A stretch of DNA of 64,000 nt from Bacteroidia bacterium (GCA_030427245.1 JAUHXA010000004.1:124001-188000); one strand, 5' to 3'; positions 8,470 through 18,423 are shown, counted from the first letter of the stretch. A program made the numbers and translations. The notes: generated from the sequence alone by a model not told the origin.

Positions 8470-11400
8470 ATGTTTCGTGAATTCTTCACTTTCGAACTTC
8501 GACATCGCTTCAAACAGCCGATGGTCTATATATTCCTCCTCATCACTGCCCTATTGTACTTCTTAGGAGTCACCGTAGAAAATGCCACAATTGGAATGAG
8601 CGTGCGAAACATTCATGTCAATTCACCTTACGCCATCATTGGATGGGCGGCATTTTACGCATTTATTGGACTGATGTTCACCACCGCATTCGCCAATACA
8701 AGTGCATTGCGGGACTTCAACTACAAATACGATGGAATCCTATTCTCCACACCCTTAAAAAAATGGGGCTTCTTTATGGGACGCTTTTGGGGAGCATGTT
8801 TAGTAGCGATTATACCCGCTTTGGGCATCTTTGTAGCCGTATTGATAGGCAGTCAAATGCCTTGGATTGCAGAAAACAAACTCGGTGCATTTTACCCAAT
8901 GGCATATTGGGAAGCATTGGTCTATTTCATCATTCCCAATGTCTTTTTTGCCTCCGCTATCATTTTTTCCATTGCCATTTTGACCCGCAGCACCATTATG
9001 TCCTTCATTGGAGCGATTGCGATGATAGTAGGTTATGGTATTGCGATTAGCTATGTCAGTGATTTAGAAAACGAAACACTGGGTATCATGCTCGACCCTT
9101 TTGGCATTAGTTCCTTTCGCACACTGACCAAATACTGGACCATTGGAGATAAAAATACGATGACTTTGGGCATCACCCCACTACTTATAGCCAATCGCAT
9201 ATTGTGGTTTGTAGTTGGAATGTTGATTTTGGGAGCTGCTTATATGCGCTTCTCTTTCACAGCTCGAAAAACCAAACGCAAATCCAAAGAACTCGCTCCA
9301 AGTACAGAAATGAAACCCACTTTTGTCGCTTTAGCCGCTTTGCCAAAAGTCACGATTACCGACAATGCCAAAACCCGTTGGCTGCAATTGTGGACACAAA
9401 TCAAGGTCGACTTCATTGGGGTGCTGAAAAGCACTGCCTTTATCGTTATCATGGTTTTTGGTTTGCTAAACATGGGCGTTGCCCTTACCAATGCCAATCA
9501 ATGGTACGGATTGACCACACACCCTGTCACCTATTCGGTGATGCAATTGATTCAAGGTACTTTGTATCTGTTCATACTGATTATCATGGTGTTTTACAGT
9601 GGTGTTTTGGTTTGGAAAGAACGAGATTCCAAAATGGATGGCATTTACAATGCCTTACCTTATCCTACTTGGCTTCCTTTTGTAGCGAAATACATTGCAG
9701 TCATCGCCATAGTAGCAGTCATTCAATTGATTGCAATGTTGACAGGTATGGCAGCGCAAGCAATGTTTGGTTACTTCAATTTTGAAGTGGGTGTTTATTT
9801 CAAACAATTCTTCTTAATAGATTGGGTGGGTTTTGCTTTGGCAGCCGTATTGTCCATGCTGATTCACGCTTTGGTGAACAACAAATATTTGGCGTATTTC
9901 GTCTTTTTGGTGGTCTTTTTCCTCAATGGCTTGATTTGGCTTCCTTTGGATGTACAGAGTTATATGGTCAGTTTTGCAGCTACTCCAAGTCCTATTTATT
10001 CCGACATGAACAAATTTGGTCCTTATATAGCCAGTTTGATATGGTTCAATCTCTATTGGATACTATTTGCAGCAATGTTGGGTATTGCCACTATTGTTTT
10101 TTGGGTGCGGGAATCGGGCGCAAGTTTCGGTCAAAGAGTGCAAATTGCTAAAAGACGTTTTGCAGGGAATTACAAAATGATTACTGCTGTTTTTGCGCTT
10201 TTATGGGTGGTCACAGGTGGTTTTGTGTATTACAATACGCAGGTGTTGAACACGTATGTTACACCCAATACGATTGAAGAAAGAAGTGTAGCCTATGAAA
10301 ACCAATACAAACAATACCAAAATTTGGCGCAACCTCGCACTACCAACATCAGCTACAATATTGACATTTTTCCCTACGATAGAGATGTAAAAATCGAAGC
10401 GAAAGTTTGGGTCAAAAACAAGTCCGCTGAACCCATTGAAGCGATTCACTTCAATATGCCTCAAAACTTCAAAGTCAAAGTGGATTTGCCCAATTCGAGC
10501 ATTGAAGCCAAAGACACCCTTTTGAATTATTGGATTTATAAGCTGAATACCCCATTGCAGGTAGGTGATAGCCTTCAATATGTTGTAGATTCAAAATACA
10601 TTACCAATGGTTTTGAAAATGATGTGAGTTTTACGCAAGTAGTTCAAAACGGCACTTTCTTCAACAACATGGATTTTATGCCTTCAATGGGCTATCAGGA
10701 ACAATACGAGCTTTCAGACAAAAAAGACCGCAAGGAACACAATCTTTCTGAAAAACTCACCAGAATGCCCGAACTGCAACACAATTGTTCTCAAGCTTGT
10801 ATGAATACCTATCTTTCTAACGACTCGGACTGGGTGATGGTGGATTGTACAATCAGCACGGCTGCCGACCAAATTGCGATAGCTCCAGGTTCCCTGCAAA
10901 AAGAGTGGATGGATGGCGACCGTCGTTATTTCCATTACACACTTGACCATCCTTCTTTGAATTTTTACTCCTTTGTTTCAGCACGTTATGAAGTAGCGAG
11001 GGACAAATGGAAGGATGTTGATGTAGAAGTGTATTACCACAAAGGACATGAATACAACGTGGATAAAATGCTCAATTCTATCAAAAAATCGCTCGAATAC
11101 AACACCAATAACTTCAGTCCTTACCGCCACAAACAAGCCCGAATCATTGAGTTTCCAAGATACCAATCGTTTGCTCAGGCTTTTCCTGGCACGATGCCCT
11201 ATTCCGAATCTATCGGCTTTATAGCAGACATAGATGAGGAGGAAGAAGACATAGATATGGTGTTTTATGTGGTGGCGCACGAAATGGCGCATCAATGGTG
11301 GGCGCATCAAGTGATTGGGGCAAACATGCAAGGGGGTACGGTTATGTCCGAAACTTTTGCTCAATATTCGGCTTTGATGACCATGGAAAAAGAGTATGGA

Positions 11401-12069
11401 AAAGAAAGGATGCACAAGTTTTTGAAGTACGAAATGGACAGGTATTTGCGGGGTCGTGGTGGCGAATCTCAAAAAGAAATGCCTCTGATGCGTGTTGAAA
11501 ACCAGCCGTATATCCACTACCGAAAGGGAAGCGTGATTATGTATGCCTTGAAAGAATTTATCGGTGAAGAGAACCTCAACAATGCGCTGAAAGCATTGGT
11601 AGATTCCACTGCCTACAAAGAACCTCCTTACCCGACTACCTACACTTTGATGGGCTTACTAGAAGAAGCGACTCCCGATTCCCTTCAATATTTGCTGACG
11701 GATATGTTTGAAGAAATCACCTTATACAGCAATCGAACTTTGGAGGCAACTTACAAGAAATTGGAAAGCGGCAAATACGAAGTGACCTTCAAAACGGAAT
11801 CCCAAAAGTTCAAAGCGGATTCGGTGGGCTTGGAAACGCCTGTCGAAAAACTCAACGATTGGGTCGACATTGGAGTCTATGGGGAAGCTCCAAAAGGAAA
11901 GGATTTGGGCGAATTGCTTTACAAACAACGTGTTCGCATCAATAAAGAGGAAAATACGTTTACCGTGAAAGTGGATGAAAAACCCTCAAAAGCAGGGATT
12001 GACCCGAATCATATTCTAATTGATAGAGTGCCTGATGATAATTTGAAGACGGTGAGTGAAGGGAGTTAA
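8470..12069 (+). CDS. ABC-2 permease fused to M1-family aminopeptidase
   Basis: 1199 residues. The N-terminal half has two blocks of about six membrane segments (roughly residues 15-265 and 315-580), each like an ABC-2 permease subunit. A final membrane segment (about 565-590) leads to an exported M1-type metallopeptidase domain (about 600-1180). Its zinc motif is HEMAH (937-941), with the third ligand in MSET (Glu961), 19 residues after the second His rather than the canonical 18. The exopeptidase GxMEN motif appears as PGTMPYSE. Known relatives are annotated as ABC transporter permease/M1 aminopeptidase. The ATPase is encoded just upstream. The likely role is export coupled to extracytoplasmic peptide trimming; the substrate is not evident. 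Confidence 0.9.
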   Translation: MFREFFTFELRHRFKQPMVYIFLLITALLYFLGVTVENATIGMSVRNIHVNSPYAIIGWAAFYAFIGLMFTTAFANTSALRDFNYKYDGILFSTPLKKWGFFMGRFWGACLVAIIPALGIFVAVLIGSQMPWIAENKLGAFYPMAYWEALVYFIIPNVFFASAIIFSIAILTRSTIMSFIGAIAMIVGYGIAISYVSDLENETLGIMLDPFGISSFRTLTKYWTIGDKNTMTLGITPLLIANRILWFVVGMLILGAAYMRFSFTARKTKRKSKELAPSTEMKPTFVALAALPKVTITDNAKTRWLQLWTQIKVDFIGVLKSTAFIVIMVFGLLNMGVALTNANQWYGLTTHPVTYSVMQLIQGTLYLFILIIMVFYSGVLVWKERDSKMDGIYNALPYPTWLPFVAKYIAVIAIVAVIQLIAMLTGMAAQAMFGYFNFEVGVYFKQFFLIDWVGFALAAVLSMLIHALVNNKYLAYFVFLVVFFLNGLIWLPLDVQSYMVSFAATPSPIYSDMNKFGPYIASLIWFNLYWILFAAMLGIATIVFWVRESGASFGQRVQIAKRRFAGNYKMITAVFALLWVVTGGFVYYNTQVLNTYVTPNTIEERSVAYENQYKQYQNLAQPRTTNISYNIDIFPYDRDVKIEAKVWVKNKSAEPIEAIHFNMPQNFKVKVDLPNSSIEAKDTLLNYWIYKLNTPLQVGDSLQYVVDSKYITNGFENDVSFTQVVQNGTFFNNMDFMPSMGYQEQYELSDKKDRKEHNLSEKLTRMPELQHNCSQACMNTYLSNDSDWVMVDCTISTAADQIAIAPGSLQKEWMDGDRRYFHYTLDHPSLNFYSFVSARYEVARDKWKDVDVEVYYHKGHEYNVDKMLNSIKKSLEYNTNNFSPYRHKQARIIEFPRYQSFAQAFPGTMPYSESIGFIADIDEEEEDIDMVFYVVAHEMAHQWWAHQVIGANMQGGTVMSETFAQYSALMTMEKEYGKERMHKFLKYEMDRYLRGRGGESQKEMPLMRVENQPYIHYRKGSVIMYALKEFIGEENLNNALKALVDSTAYKEPPYPTTYTLMGLLEEATPDSLQYLLTDMFEEITLYSNRTLEATYKKLESGKYEVTFKTESQKFKADSVGLETPVEKLNDWVDIGVYGEAPKGKDLGELLYKQRVRINKEENTFTVKVDEKPSKAGIDPNHILIDRVPDDNLKTVSEGS

Positions 12070-12178
12070 AGCCATTAAAATTATTAGTATCTTAGTAGGA
12101 ATATTGGTTTTGGTTTGTTCGGATTAAGTCTTTTAAATCCGGAAAAATCACAATTATTACAAAAAATCATTTCCTATT

Positions 12179-13528
12179 ATGCCTTCAAACCTCCATTTTA
12201 TCTCCTCTCAAATCCCTTTTTGGCTTCAAAAGGGCTGGATAAGTGAACAGACAGCCCAAGAAATGCTTGCACACTATGAAGTAGAAGCCGCCAAACACCA
12301 ACCGACTAATTGGGGCTACATCATCATGGGTATCTTAGGAGCAGTGCTGATAGGCAGTGGCATCATCTTGATATTCGCCCACAATTGGGATGATTTCAGT
12401 CGAGCCACCAAAACCGTTTTGTGTTTCTTACCTTTGATAGCAGCCCAAATCATTTATGGTTACGCCTTCTTCAAAAAATCGGATTCCGTAGCATGGACAG
12501 AAAGCACAGCAGCATTTTTGATGTTGATGTTGGCAAGCTGTATGGCATTGATCAGTCAAACCTATAATTTACCAGGCACGATGAACGACTTCGTGTTTGT
12601 ATGGAGTTTGTTGACCATTCCCCTACTCTATCTCAGCAACGCTACTTTGGTGTGTATCTTGTATTTGTGTCTAATCAGTTCTTGGGCATTGGGAGCAGGC
12701 ACACATGGGGAAAGTGTGTGGTATTGGGCATTGTTGTTGGCTGCCCTGCCGCATTTGTGGAAAAATTTGCGGGTATTACAGAAAGGATATGTCTCCAAAC
12801 AGTTTGTGGGATTTGGAGATAGAGCAAGAGCAAATTTATTGGGATGGGCATTGGTACTTACCTTTACCGCCGCTATCCACAATGTATTCGAAAACCGCAT
12901 TCAATTGAATTGGTTGATGGGTGATGCCATCATTTTTGCTTTTCTGTATATGGTGGGCAAACAGTTTTTTGGGCAAGAAAAAAGTATGTGGTTGCGACCA
13001 TTTCAGACCACTGCCATTGCAGGAATTTTCATACTTTCTATGGTTCTCACCTTCAAATGGTATTCAGGTAATATCAGTTTTGAAGAATGGTTTGCAGGAC
13101 GCAACTATACTTCGACAGCGACTTGGATCAACTTTGCTATTTTACTCCTTGCCGTCATCACGCTTAAAGCCTTGGCCATTCGATTTTGGAAACAGGGAAA
13201 ACAAGTCAATTATTTGCTATTGAGTTTTCCAACATTGGTGCTGATCAGTATTTTCATAGCCCTCTCAACGAATGATTTTTGGGCAAGAGCATTGTTCAAT
13301 TTGTATATTTTTGTGTGGGGTTTGTATTATGTCAATGAAGGAATTAAGCATCAATTAGTAGCACTGGTCAATGCGGGTACTTTCTTTTTGGCGACCTTGC
13401 TGATTGTGCGTTTCTTTGACAGTGACTTGGATTTCTTATTGAAGGGCATAGCCTTTGTGGTGATTGGCGTTGGCTTTTTGACCGCCAATTATGTTCTAAC
13501 CAAACGACTTAAAAAAATAAACGGATGA
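12179..13528 (+). CDS. DUF2157 polytopic membrane protein
   Basis: 449 residues. A soluble N-terminal head (about 1-45, with SEQTAQEMLAHYE) precedes roughly 12-14 hydrophobic segments, the usual layout of the DUF2157 family. The typical first helix GYIIMGILGAVLIGSGIILIF (broken here at its start, residues 46-66) is followed by NWDDFSRATK, a conserved DUF2157 element. No enzymatic motif is visible. The stop codon overlaps the start of the following GDYXXLXY gene by ATGA (13525-13528), so the two are translationally coupled, as in many genomes where these two families pair. Molecular role unknown. Confidence 0.85.
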   Translation: MPSNLHFISSQIPFWLQKGWISEQTAQEMLAHYEVEAAKHQPTNWGYIIMGILGAVLIGSGIILIFAHNWDDFSRATKTVLCFLPLIAAQIIYGYAFFKKSDSVAWTESTAAFLMLMLASCMALISQTYNLPGTMNDFVFVWSLLTIPLLYLSNATLVCILYLCLISSWALGAGTHGESVWYWALLLAALPHLWKNLRVLQKGYVSKQFVGFGDRARANLLGWALVLTFTAAIHNVFENRIQLNWLMGDAIIFAFLYMVGKQFFGQEKSMWLRPFQTTAIAGIFILSMVLTFKWYSGNISFEEWFAGRNYTSTATWINFAILLLAVITLKALAIRFWKQGKQVNYLLLSFPTLVLISIFIALSTNDFWARALFNLYIFVWGLYYVNEGIKHQLVALVNAGTFFLATLLIVRFFDSDLDFLLKGIAFVVIGVGFLTANYVLTKRLKKING

Positions 13529-14109
13529 AAAAACCAATCTATCTTACCATCGCTTTTTTTGTGGTCATGTTCTTGTATTTGGCTTATCCTGCCTACCTCA
13601 TTGCCACACATGAAAACACGCTTACAACAGGTCAGGTTTTTCGTTTCAAGCCACAGCCCGTTGATCCCTACGATGCTTTTCGAGGCAAGTACATCGTGCT
13701 TTCTTACCAAGAAACCAATCTTCCTTATCCAAATGCGATGGAGACTTTTGACTTTAATTCAAAGGTATATTTGGAGGTCAATACAGATGCACAGGGTTTT
13801 GCCAAAATCACCAATGCCTATACACATACCCCCGATTTTTCCAATTACATTGCTACAAATATCAACTATGTAGATAGCAATGCAATTTACTACGACCTTC
13901 CTTTTACTCGATACTATATGAATGAGGACTATGCGCTTGCAGCGGAGAAGGCTTACAATGATGTGCTTAGACTACAAAACCGCAACGGTAGTGATAGCAC
14001 AACTGTTGCGGCTTATATAGATGTTCGTGTAAAGGATGGCATGGCAATTATTGAAGAATTGTATCTTCAAAATCAACCTATTATGGAGTACCTTAAGGCG
14101 ATTGAGTGA
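13525..14109 (+). CDS. GDYXXLXY domain membrane-anchored protein
   Basis: 194 residues with one N-terminal membrane anchor (about 5-25) and an extracytoplasmic domain carrying the family motif near residues 48-63: DPYDAFRGKYIVLSY, a variant in which Gly-Asp-Tyr is Gly-Lys-Tyr. This family (PF14345) regularly sits immediately behind DUF2157 genes, as here, with a 4-bp overlap. Near the C-terminus a second conserved block appears (ARVKDGMAIIEEL-like; here VRVKDGMAIIEELYL). No catalytic function is known. It ends 8 bp from the convergent DAHP synthase gene with no obvious terminator between them. Confidence 0.85.
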   Translation: MKKPIYLTIAFFVVMFLYLAYPAYLIATHENTLTTGQVFRFKPQPVDPYDAFRGKYIVLSYQETNLPYPNAMETFDFNSKVYLEVNTDAQGFAKITNAYTHTPDFSNYIATNINYVDSNAIYYDLPFTRYYMNEDYALAAEKAYNDVLRLQNRNGSDSTTVAAYIDVRVKDGMAIIEELYLQNQPIMEYLKAIE

Positions 14110-14117
14110 TTAAGTAA

Positions 14118-15218
14118 TCAGACAGCCGCCTTATTCATCACTTTTGTTTGATGTCGAATAGACTCATTGTGAACCGCATTGTATAAATCCTGCATAAACT
14201 GTTGGCTCAAACCCAACTTTTCACCTGCTTCCACACGACCACGAATCAGTTCATCCCATCTTGCAGGCTGCAAAATCGTGATGCCATTCTCTCGTTTATA
14301 ATCCCCAATTCGTTCTGCAATCCCCATTCGTTCAACCAAGATTGAAATGACTTCTTGGTCTTTTTCATCAATCAACTCTCTCAAATCATCCAACGTATGT
14401 TGCACCATTACATCATCCGTTGAAGTTTTTCGAATCACCAAAGAATTCACGATTTCGCCATATTTTTCGGGAACAACTTGCTGTTTGGCATCGCTCAATG
14501 CTTTAGCGGGATTAATATGTGACTCCAACATAATTCCATCAAAGTTCAAATCCATTGCCTTTTGAGATACCTCTTGCAGCAAATCTCTGCGACCACAAAT
14601 GTGGCTTGGATCACAGATCATAGGTAGTTCTGGAATCCGTCGCATCATTTCAATCGGAATTTCCCAAAGTGGTATATTTCGGTAACGAGTTTGGCTATGA
14701 GAAGAAAAGCCACGGTGAATCGCTGCCAATTTGGTGATACCAGAACCATTCAATCGTTCCAATGCGCCAATCCACAAAGCCAAATCTGGATTCACAGGAT
14801 TTTTGACCATTACAGGAATGTCCACATCTACTAAGGCATTCGCAATCTCTTGAACTGCAAAAGGATTGACCGTAGTTCGTGCGCCCAACCACAAAATGTC
14901 GACACCCATTCGGAGAGCTTCATAAACGTGTTTGACATTTGCCACCTCACAAGTCACAGGTAATCCCGTTTCCTTTGAAGCTTTTTTGAGCCACTTCAAA
15001 GCAGGACTTCCGATTCCTTCAAAACTATTTGGGCGAGTACGAGGTTTCCAAATACCTGCTCGCAAAAGATGTATTTTTTGTTTGTTCAACCTTAGGGCAG
15101 TCTCCAAAACCTGCTCCTCTGTTTCGGCACTACATGGGCCACTGATCAACAAAGGTTCTTTCCGACTCAATCCCAATCCCCAATCTTCTAAAGGGGTGAT
15201 GTTCAATTTAATTTGCAT
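14118..15218 (-). CDS. Bifunctional DAHP synthase / chorismate mutase
   Basis: 366 residues. Residues 1-265 are a DAHP synthase of the KDO8PS-like type I-beta group: GPCSAETEEQ, KPRTRPNSFEG, LGARTTVNPFA and the metal-site CDPSHICGRRD are visible. It condenses PEP with erythrose 4-phosphate. Residues about 275-366 are an AroQ-type chorismate mutase (LDDLRELIDEKDQEVISILVERM, given here only by its ends; then IGDYKRENG). This fusion is common in Bacteroidota, where the mutase can also serve as a regulatory module. It is the last gene of the aromatic operon (prephenate dehydratase, aminotransferase, prephenate dehydrogenase, this gene), 97 bp after tyrA, so the same attenuator probably governs it. 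Confidence 0.94.
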   Translation of the reverse strand: MQIKLNITPLEDWGLGLSRKEPLLISGPCSAETEEQVLETALRLNKQKIHLLRAGIWKPRTRPNSFEGIGSPALKWLKKASKETGLPVTCEVANVKHVYEALRMGVDILWLGARTTVNPFAVQEIANALVDVDIPVMVKNPVNPDLALWIGALERLNGSGITKLAAIHRGFSSHSQTRYRNIPLWEIPIEMMRRIPELPMICDPSHICGRRDLLQEVSQKAMDLNFDGIMLESHINPAKALSDAKQQVVPEKYGEIVNSLVIRKTSTDDVMVQHTLDDLRELIDEKDQEVISILVERMGIAERIGDYKRENGITILQPARWDELIRGRVEAGEKLGLSQQFMQDLYNAVHNESIRHQTKVMNKAAV

Positions 15219-15315
15219 GATTTTATAAATTTATTTTTTAAATAATGAATTTCTGACTGTGTTCTTGTGAATATTTATGGAAACCAATTTTTAACTTTCA
15301 ATTCTCGATATTCAA

Positions 15316-16158
15316 TTAGTCTAAGATTTTCCGAATGGCATTTGCCGATTCCATCATCTTCGCCAATTCGTCAAATTCCCCTTGCTCGATGTGCCAACGC
15401 CAGAGCAATAGATTTTTGACATACGTATTGATAACTTCCATGATGTTGTCTGCATTTTGTTCGAATATTTGCGACCACATTTCGGGCGAACTCTTCGCCA
15501 ATCGCACCGTTGAAGCAAAACCACCACCTGCCATATTAAAAATATCTGCTTTGCTTTTCTCTTTCTCCAATACCGTATTTGCCAAGATAAAAGAGCTGAT
15601 ATGTGAGACGTGTGAGACATAAGCGGCATGAATATCATGATCAGCAGCATCCATTTCAATCACCTTCATTTTCAAACGACTATACATAAAACCAACCGTA
15701 TGTTTGGCTTCCGAACTGCTGTCATTCGCATTGCACAATATTGCCACTTTTCCGTCAAACATTCCTCGAATCGCTGCTTTCGGTCCCGAATATTCTGTAC
15801 CCGCCATTGGGTGTGAGGCAACATACTGTCTTCTATTCGGGTGGTTTTCAACGGCTTTCACCATTCCTTCTTTGGTCGACCCCATATCCGTCACTACCGC
15901 ACTTTCTTTAATACAATCCAATACAGTTGGTAAAAGTTTTATAATATAATTGACAGGAATTGCCAAAATGACCAAATCCGCCACTTCAACTGCTTCCTTC
16001 AATTCCATCGCCTCATCCACCAAACCCAATTCTAAGGCATCTTCTATATGTTTTGGGTTCTTGTCCACGCCAATCACTCGCTGAGTAAATCCTCTTTCTT
16101 TCAAGTCCATACCCAAGGAACCGCCTATCAATCCAAGTCCAATAATTGTTGTAATCAT
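15316..16158 (-). CDS. tyrA: Prephenate dehydrogenase
   Basis: 280 residues. The N-terminal Rossmann fold starts with TTIIGLGLIGGS (GxGxxG at 7-12), followed by the family motifs TDMGSTKEG and ASHPMAGTEYSGP (the catalytic-site HPMAG). The C-terminal helical dimerisation domain is present; no ACT domain is attached. It oxidatively decarboxylates prephenate to 4-hydroxyphenylpyruvate for tyrosine. The start codon overlaps the stop of the upstream aminotransferase gene (ATGA, 16155-16158), which indicates translational coupling. Length matches stand-alone TyrA enzymes. Confidence 0.94.
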   Translation of the reverse strand: MITTIIGLGLIGGSLGMDLKERGFTQRVIGVDKNPKHIEDALELGLVDEAMELKEAVEVADLVILAIPVNYIIKLLPTVLDCIKESAVVTDMGSTKEGMVKAVENHPNRRQYVASHPMAGTEYSGPKAAIRGMFDGKVAILCNANDSSSEAKHTVGFMYSRLKMKVIEMDAADHDIHAAYVSHVSHISSFILANTVLEKEKSKADIFNMAGGGFASTVRLAKSSPEMWSQIFEQNADNIMEVINTYVKNLLLWRWHIEQGEFDELAKMMESANAIRKILD

Positions 16159-17354
16159 CTGCTAAAAGAATTGCTAAATTGTGGAATGGTCTTATTGTTA
16201 AAAATCTGAATTCTATCTTTGGCTTCCTCCAACACCTCTAAGGAACTGCAAAGTGAAATCCGTACATAACGAGCTCCTGCCGTTCCAAAAATAAATCCTG
16301 GAGTCATAAACACATTTGCTTCATACAACAGCTCATCTATCAACTTCTCTACGGACTGCACTTGATTCGGCACTTTTGCCCATACAAACATTCCTACTTG
16401 ATGGGAAGAATACTTACAATCCAACAAGTCCAATATTTCACAAGCCTTCTTTTTGCGAAGCGCATATTCTTTATTTTGAAGGCTATGCCACTTTTGGGAA
16501 TTGCCCAAAGCTTCAATTGCAGCCTTTTGAAGTCCCAAAAACATTCCCGAATCCATATTGCTTTTCACCTTCAATATGGCTTGCAAATAATCGCTTGCTC
16601 CCAAAACCATTCCCACACGCCAACCCGCCATATTGTGGGATTTGCTTAAAGAATTAAGTTCTATTGCCACCTCTTTTGCCCCTTCTATTTGCAAGATACT
16701 TTTGGGAGCGTTGTTCAGCACCAAGCTATAAGGATTATCATTGACTATCAAAATCTTATGCTTGTGAGCGAAACTTACCAAACGCCCAAACAACGAATCA
16801 GAAGCATCTGCACCTGTTGGCATATTGGGGTAGTTCGTCCACATGATTTTGACCCTAGTTAAATCCATTCTCTCCAATGCTTCCCAATCTGGTTCCCAGT
16901 TATTTTTTTCTTGCAAATCGTAAGAAATGATGTTTGCATGCATCAATTTCCCCACCGAAGAATAGGTTAAATAACCAGGATTTGGCACCAACACACTATC
17001 ACCTGCATTGAGAAACGCCATCGAAATGTGCATGATTCCTTCCTTAGAACCCATCAAAGGCAATATTTCAGAATCCGCATCCAAATCTACTCCATAGACT
17101 CTTTCATACCAACTCGACATCGCTTTTCGGAGTTCAGGAATGCCTGTATAACCCTGATAACCATGAACATTTTCTTTGTGAGAGGTATTCACCAAGCCAG
17201 CAATTGTTTTTTTTGAAGGAGGTAAATCAGGGCTGCCAATACCAATATTGATGATAGGTTTGCCCTCTGCCTTCAATTGCCGAATCTCTCGCAGTTTTTT
17301 GGAGAAATAGTATTCCTCAACAGTGTCTAACCTATTTGCTGTCGAAATAATCAT
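16155..17354 (-). CDS. PLP-dependent class I/II aminotransferase, probably aromatic
   Basis: 399 residues, fold type I aminotransferase. Visible are the substrate-binding GIGSPDLPP (38-46), NPGYLTY, the NYPNMPTGA segment (canonical NYPxNPTG), the cofactor-binding DNPYS (206-210) and the Schiff-base lysine in NSLSKSHNMAGWRVG (Lys238). The family includes LL-diaminopimelate aminotransferases and Bacteroidota aromatic/aspartate aminotransferases. Its place between prephenate dehydratase and prephenate dehydrogenase argues that it transaminates phenylpyruvate and 4-hydroxyphenylpyruvate, or prephenate to arogenate; this is inference from context. A 167-bp gap with a small hairpin separates it from pheA, and it overlaps tyrA by 4 bp. 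Confidence 0.9.
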   Translation of the reverse strand: MIISTANRLDTVEEYYFSKKLREIRQLKAEGKPIINIGIGSPDLPPSKKTIAGLVNTSHKENVHGYQGYTGIPELRKAMSSWYERVYGVDLDADSEILPLMGSKEGIMHISMAFLNAGDSVLVPNPGYLTYSSVGKLMHANIISYDLQEKNNWEPDWEALERMDLTRVKIMWTNYPNMPTGADASDSLFGRLVSFAHKHKILIVNDNPYSLVLNNAPKSILQIEGAKEVAIELNSLSKSHNMAGWRVGMVLGASDYLQAILKVKSNMDSGMFLGLQKAAIEALGNSQKWHSLQNKEYALRKKKACEILDLLDCKYSSHQVGMFVWAKVPNQVQSVEKLIDELLYEANVFMTPGFIFGTAGARYVRISLCSSLEVLEEAKDRIQIFNNKTIPQFSNSFSR

Positions 17355-17454
17355 TTTTTTTTGTTTATGTTGATAGCTGTATTTGAGTCTTTAGGTGGCT
17401 ATGTGTTTGGGTTGATAATTGTAATCAAAACATCTTAGGCAAAGTCAAAACTTG

Positions 17455-17473
17455 TCCCGGATTTTAATCGGGA
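17455..17473. repeat. Short palindrome between pheA and the aminotransferase gene
   Basis: tcccggattttaatcggga is a near-perfect 19-nt palindrome with a 4-bp cccg/cggg core stem flanked by AT pairs. It lies inside the operon, 49 bp upstream of the pheA stop region on the plus-strand map and about 100 nt before the aminotransferase start. It may be an mRNA processing or stabilising hairpin; no T-run follows, so it is not a terminator. Confidence 0.45.
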
Positions 17474-17521
17474 TTCAAGCAATACTTCATAATAATCGCC
17501 AATCCACCAATCACCATAAAA

Positions 17522-18364
17522 TCAAATCGTCCGATGTTTAATCCCACGATGATACTCTCCCAAAATCTGCAATTCATTGATATAGGGCTGAATCACCTCC
17601 AACGTTTTCCGGTATCCATCATAATCTTCAAACTCAATATCCAGATGAAAAAAGTATTCCCATGCTTTGCCCACTACAGGCAAAGATTGGATTTTGGTGA
17701 GGTTGATACCATGTTCGCTTAGAATAGTCAATGTCTTAGCCAATGACCCTACTTCGTGTGCCAAGTGAAAACAGAGAGAGGCTTTGGTAGGTGCTTTTGC
17801 AGGAGATTTGGTGAATTCTTTGTGCTGCAACACTAAAAAGCGGGTAAAATTTCGCTTGTTGGTTTCGATACCTTCTGCCACAATATTCAACTTGTAGTAA
17901 TCTGCCGCCAAACTACTTGCAATTGCCGCTCTTCCTCTGGGTCGTTTTTCGCTCAACTCCTTTGCACTCCAAGCAGTATCAATCGTTTCGACAGAACGTA
18001 AGTGATGATGTTTGTCCAAAAAACTTTGACACTGCAAAATCGCCATTGGGTGAGAATGGACCTCCTGAATGTCTTCTACGCTTTGTCCATCAATGCTCAA
18101 AAGGTGATGTTGAATCCGCAAATAAACTTCTCCAATTATGTTCATTTCAGAATTTCTAAGCATTGCATAGTTGGGTAAAATCGTTCCTGCAACGGTATTT
18201 TCGATGGCCATTACCCCATAGTAATCTGGGCGTTTTTGAAAAGAACGAAACAACTGCGGAAAAGTATGACACTCAACGGCATCTATTGCTTCACGCTCTC
18301 CAAAATACTTGAAGGCAGCTATCTGATGAAAACATCCTCTAATTCCTTGTATGGCTACTTGCAT
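17522..18364 (-). CDS. pheA: Prephenate dehydratase
   Basis: 280 residues, monofunctional prephenate dehydratase converting prephenate to phenylpyruvate. Catalytic-domain landmarks are IQGIRGCFHQIAA at the N-terminus, VMAIENTVAG (51-60), and the diagnostic TRF triad (174-176). A C-terminal ACT domain follows (about 195-275), but its Phe-binding motifs are weak: GSLAKTL in place of GALxxxL, and KIQSLP where ESRP is expected, so classical Phe feedback may be altered. It is the first structural gene of the aromatic operon. Between the leader-peptide stop and this start codon lies a strong intrinsic terminator, so expression should be set by attenuation. Confidence 0.93.
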   Translation of the reverse strand: MQVAIQGIRGCFHQIAAFKYFGEREAIDAVECHTFPQLFRSFQKRPDYYGVMAIENTVAGTILPNYAMLRNSEMNIIGEVYLRIQHHLLSIDGQSVEDIQEVHSHPMAILQCQSFLDKHHHLRSVETIDTAWSAKELSEKRPRGRAAIASSLAADYYKLNIVAEGIETNKRNFTRFLVLQHKEFTKSPAKAPTKASLCFHLAHEVGSLAKTLTILSEHGINLTKIQSLPVVGKAWEYFFHLDIEFEDYDGYRKTLEVIQPYINELQILGEYHRGIKHRTI

Positions 18365-18391
18365 GGCAATGAATGAAAATTAAATTATGAC

Positions 18392-18423
18392 AAAAAAAAA
18401 GCCCCGACTTTTTCAGTCGAGGC
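18392..18423 (-). terminator. Intrinsic terminator acting as attenuator upstream of pheA
   Basis: On the minus strand gcctcgact-gaaaa-agtcggggc forms a 9-bp stem (one T-G wobble), followed directly by nine Ts (18400-18392). It stands 28 nt ahead of the pheA ATG and 33 nt beyond the leader-peptide stop. The 5' arm can alternatively pair with agttgagg at 18469-18462 in the leader, which would prevent the terminator from forming. Confidence 0.9.

Noticed and set aside
14110-14117. Bidirectional terminator between the GDYXXLXY and DAHP synthase genes
   Set aside because: Only 8 bp separate the stops and no hairpin was found around them.
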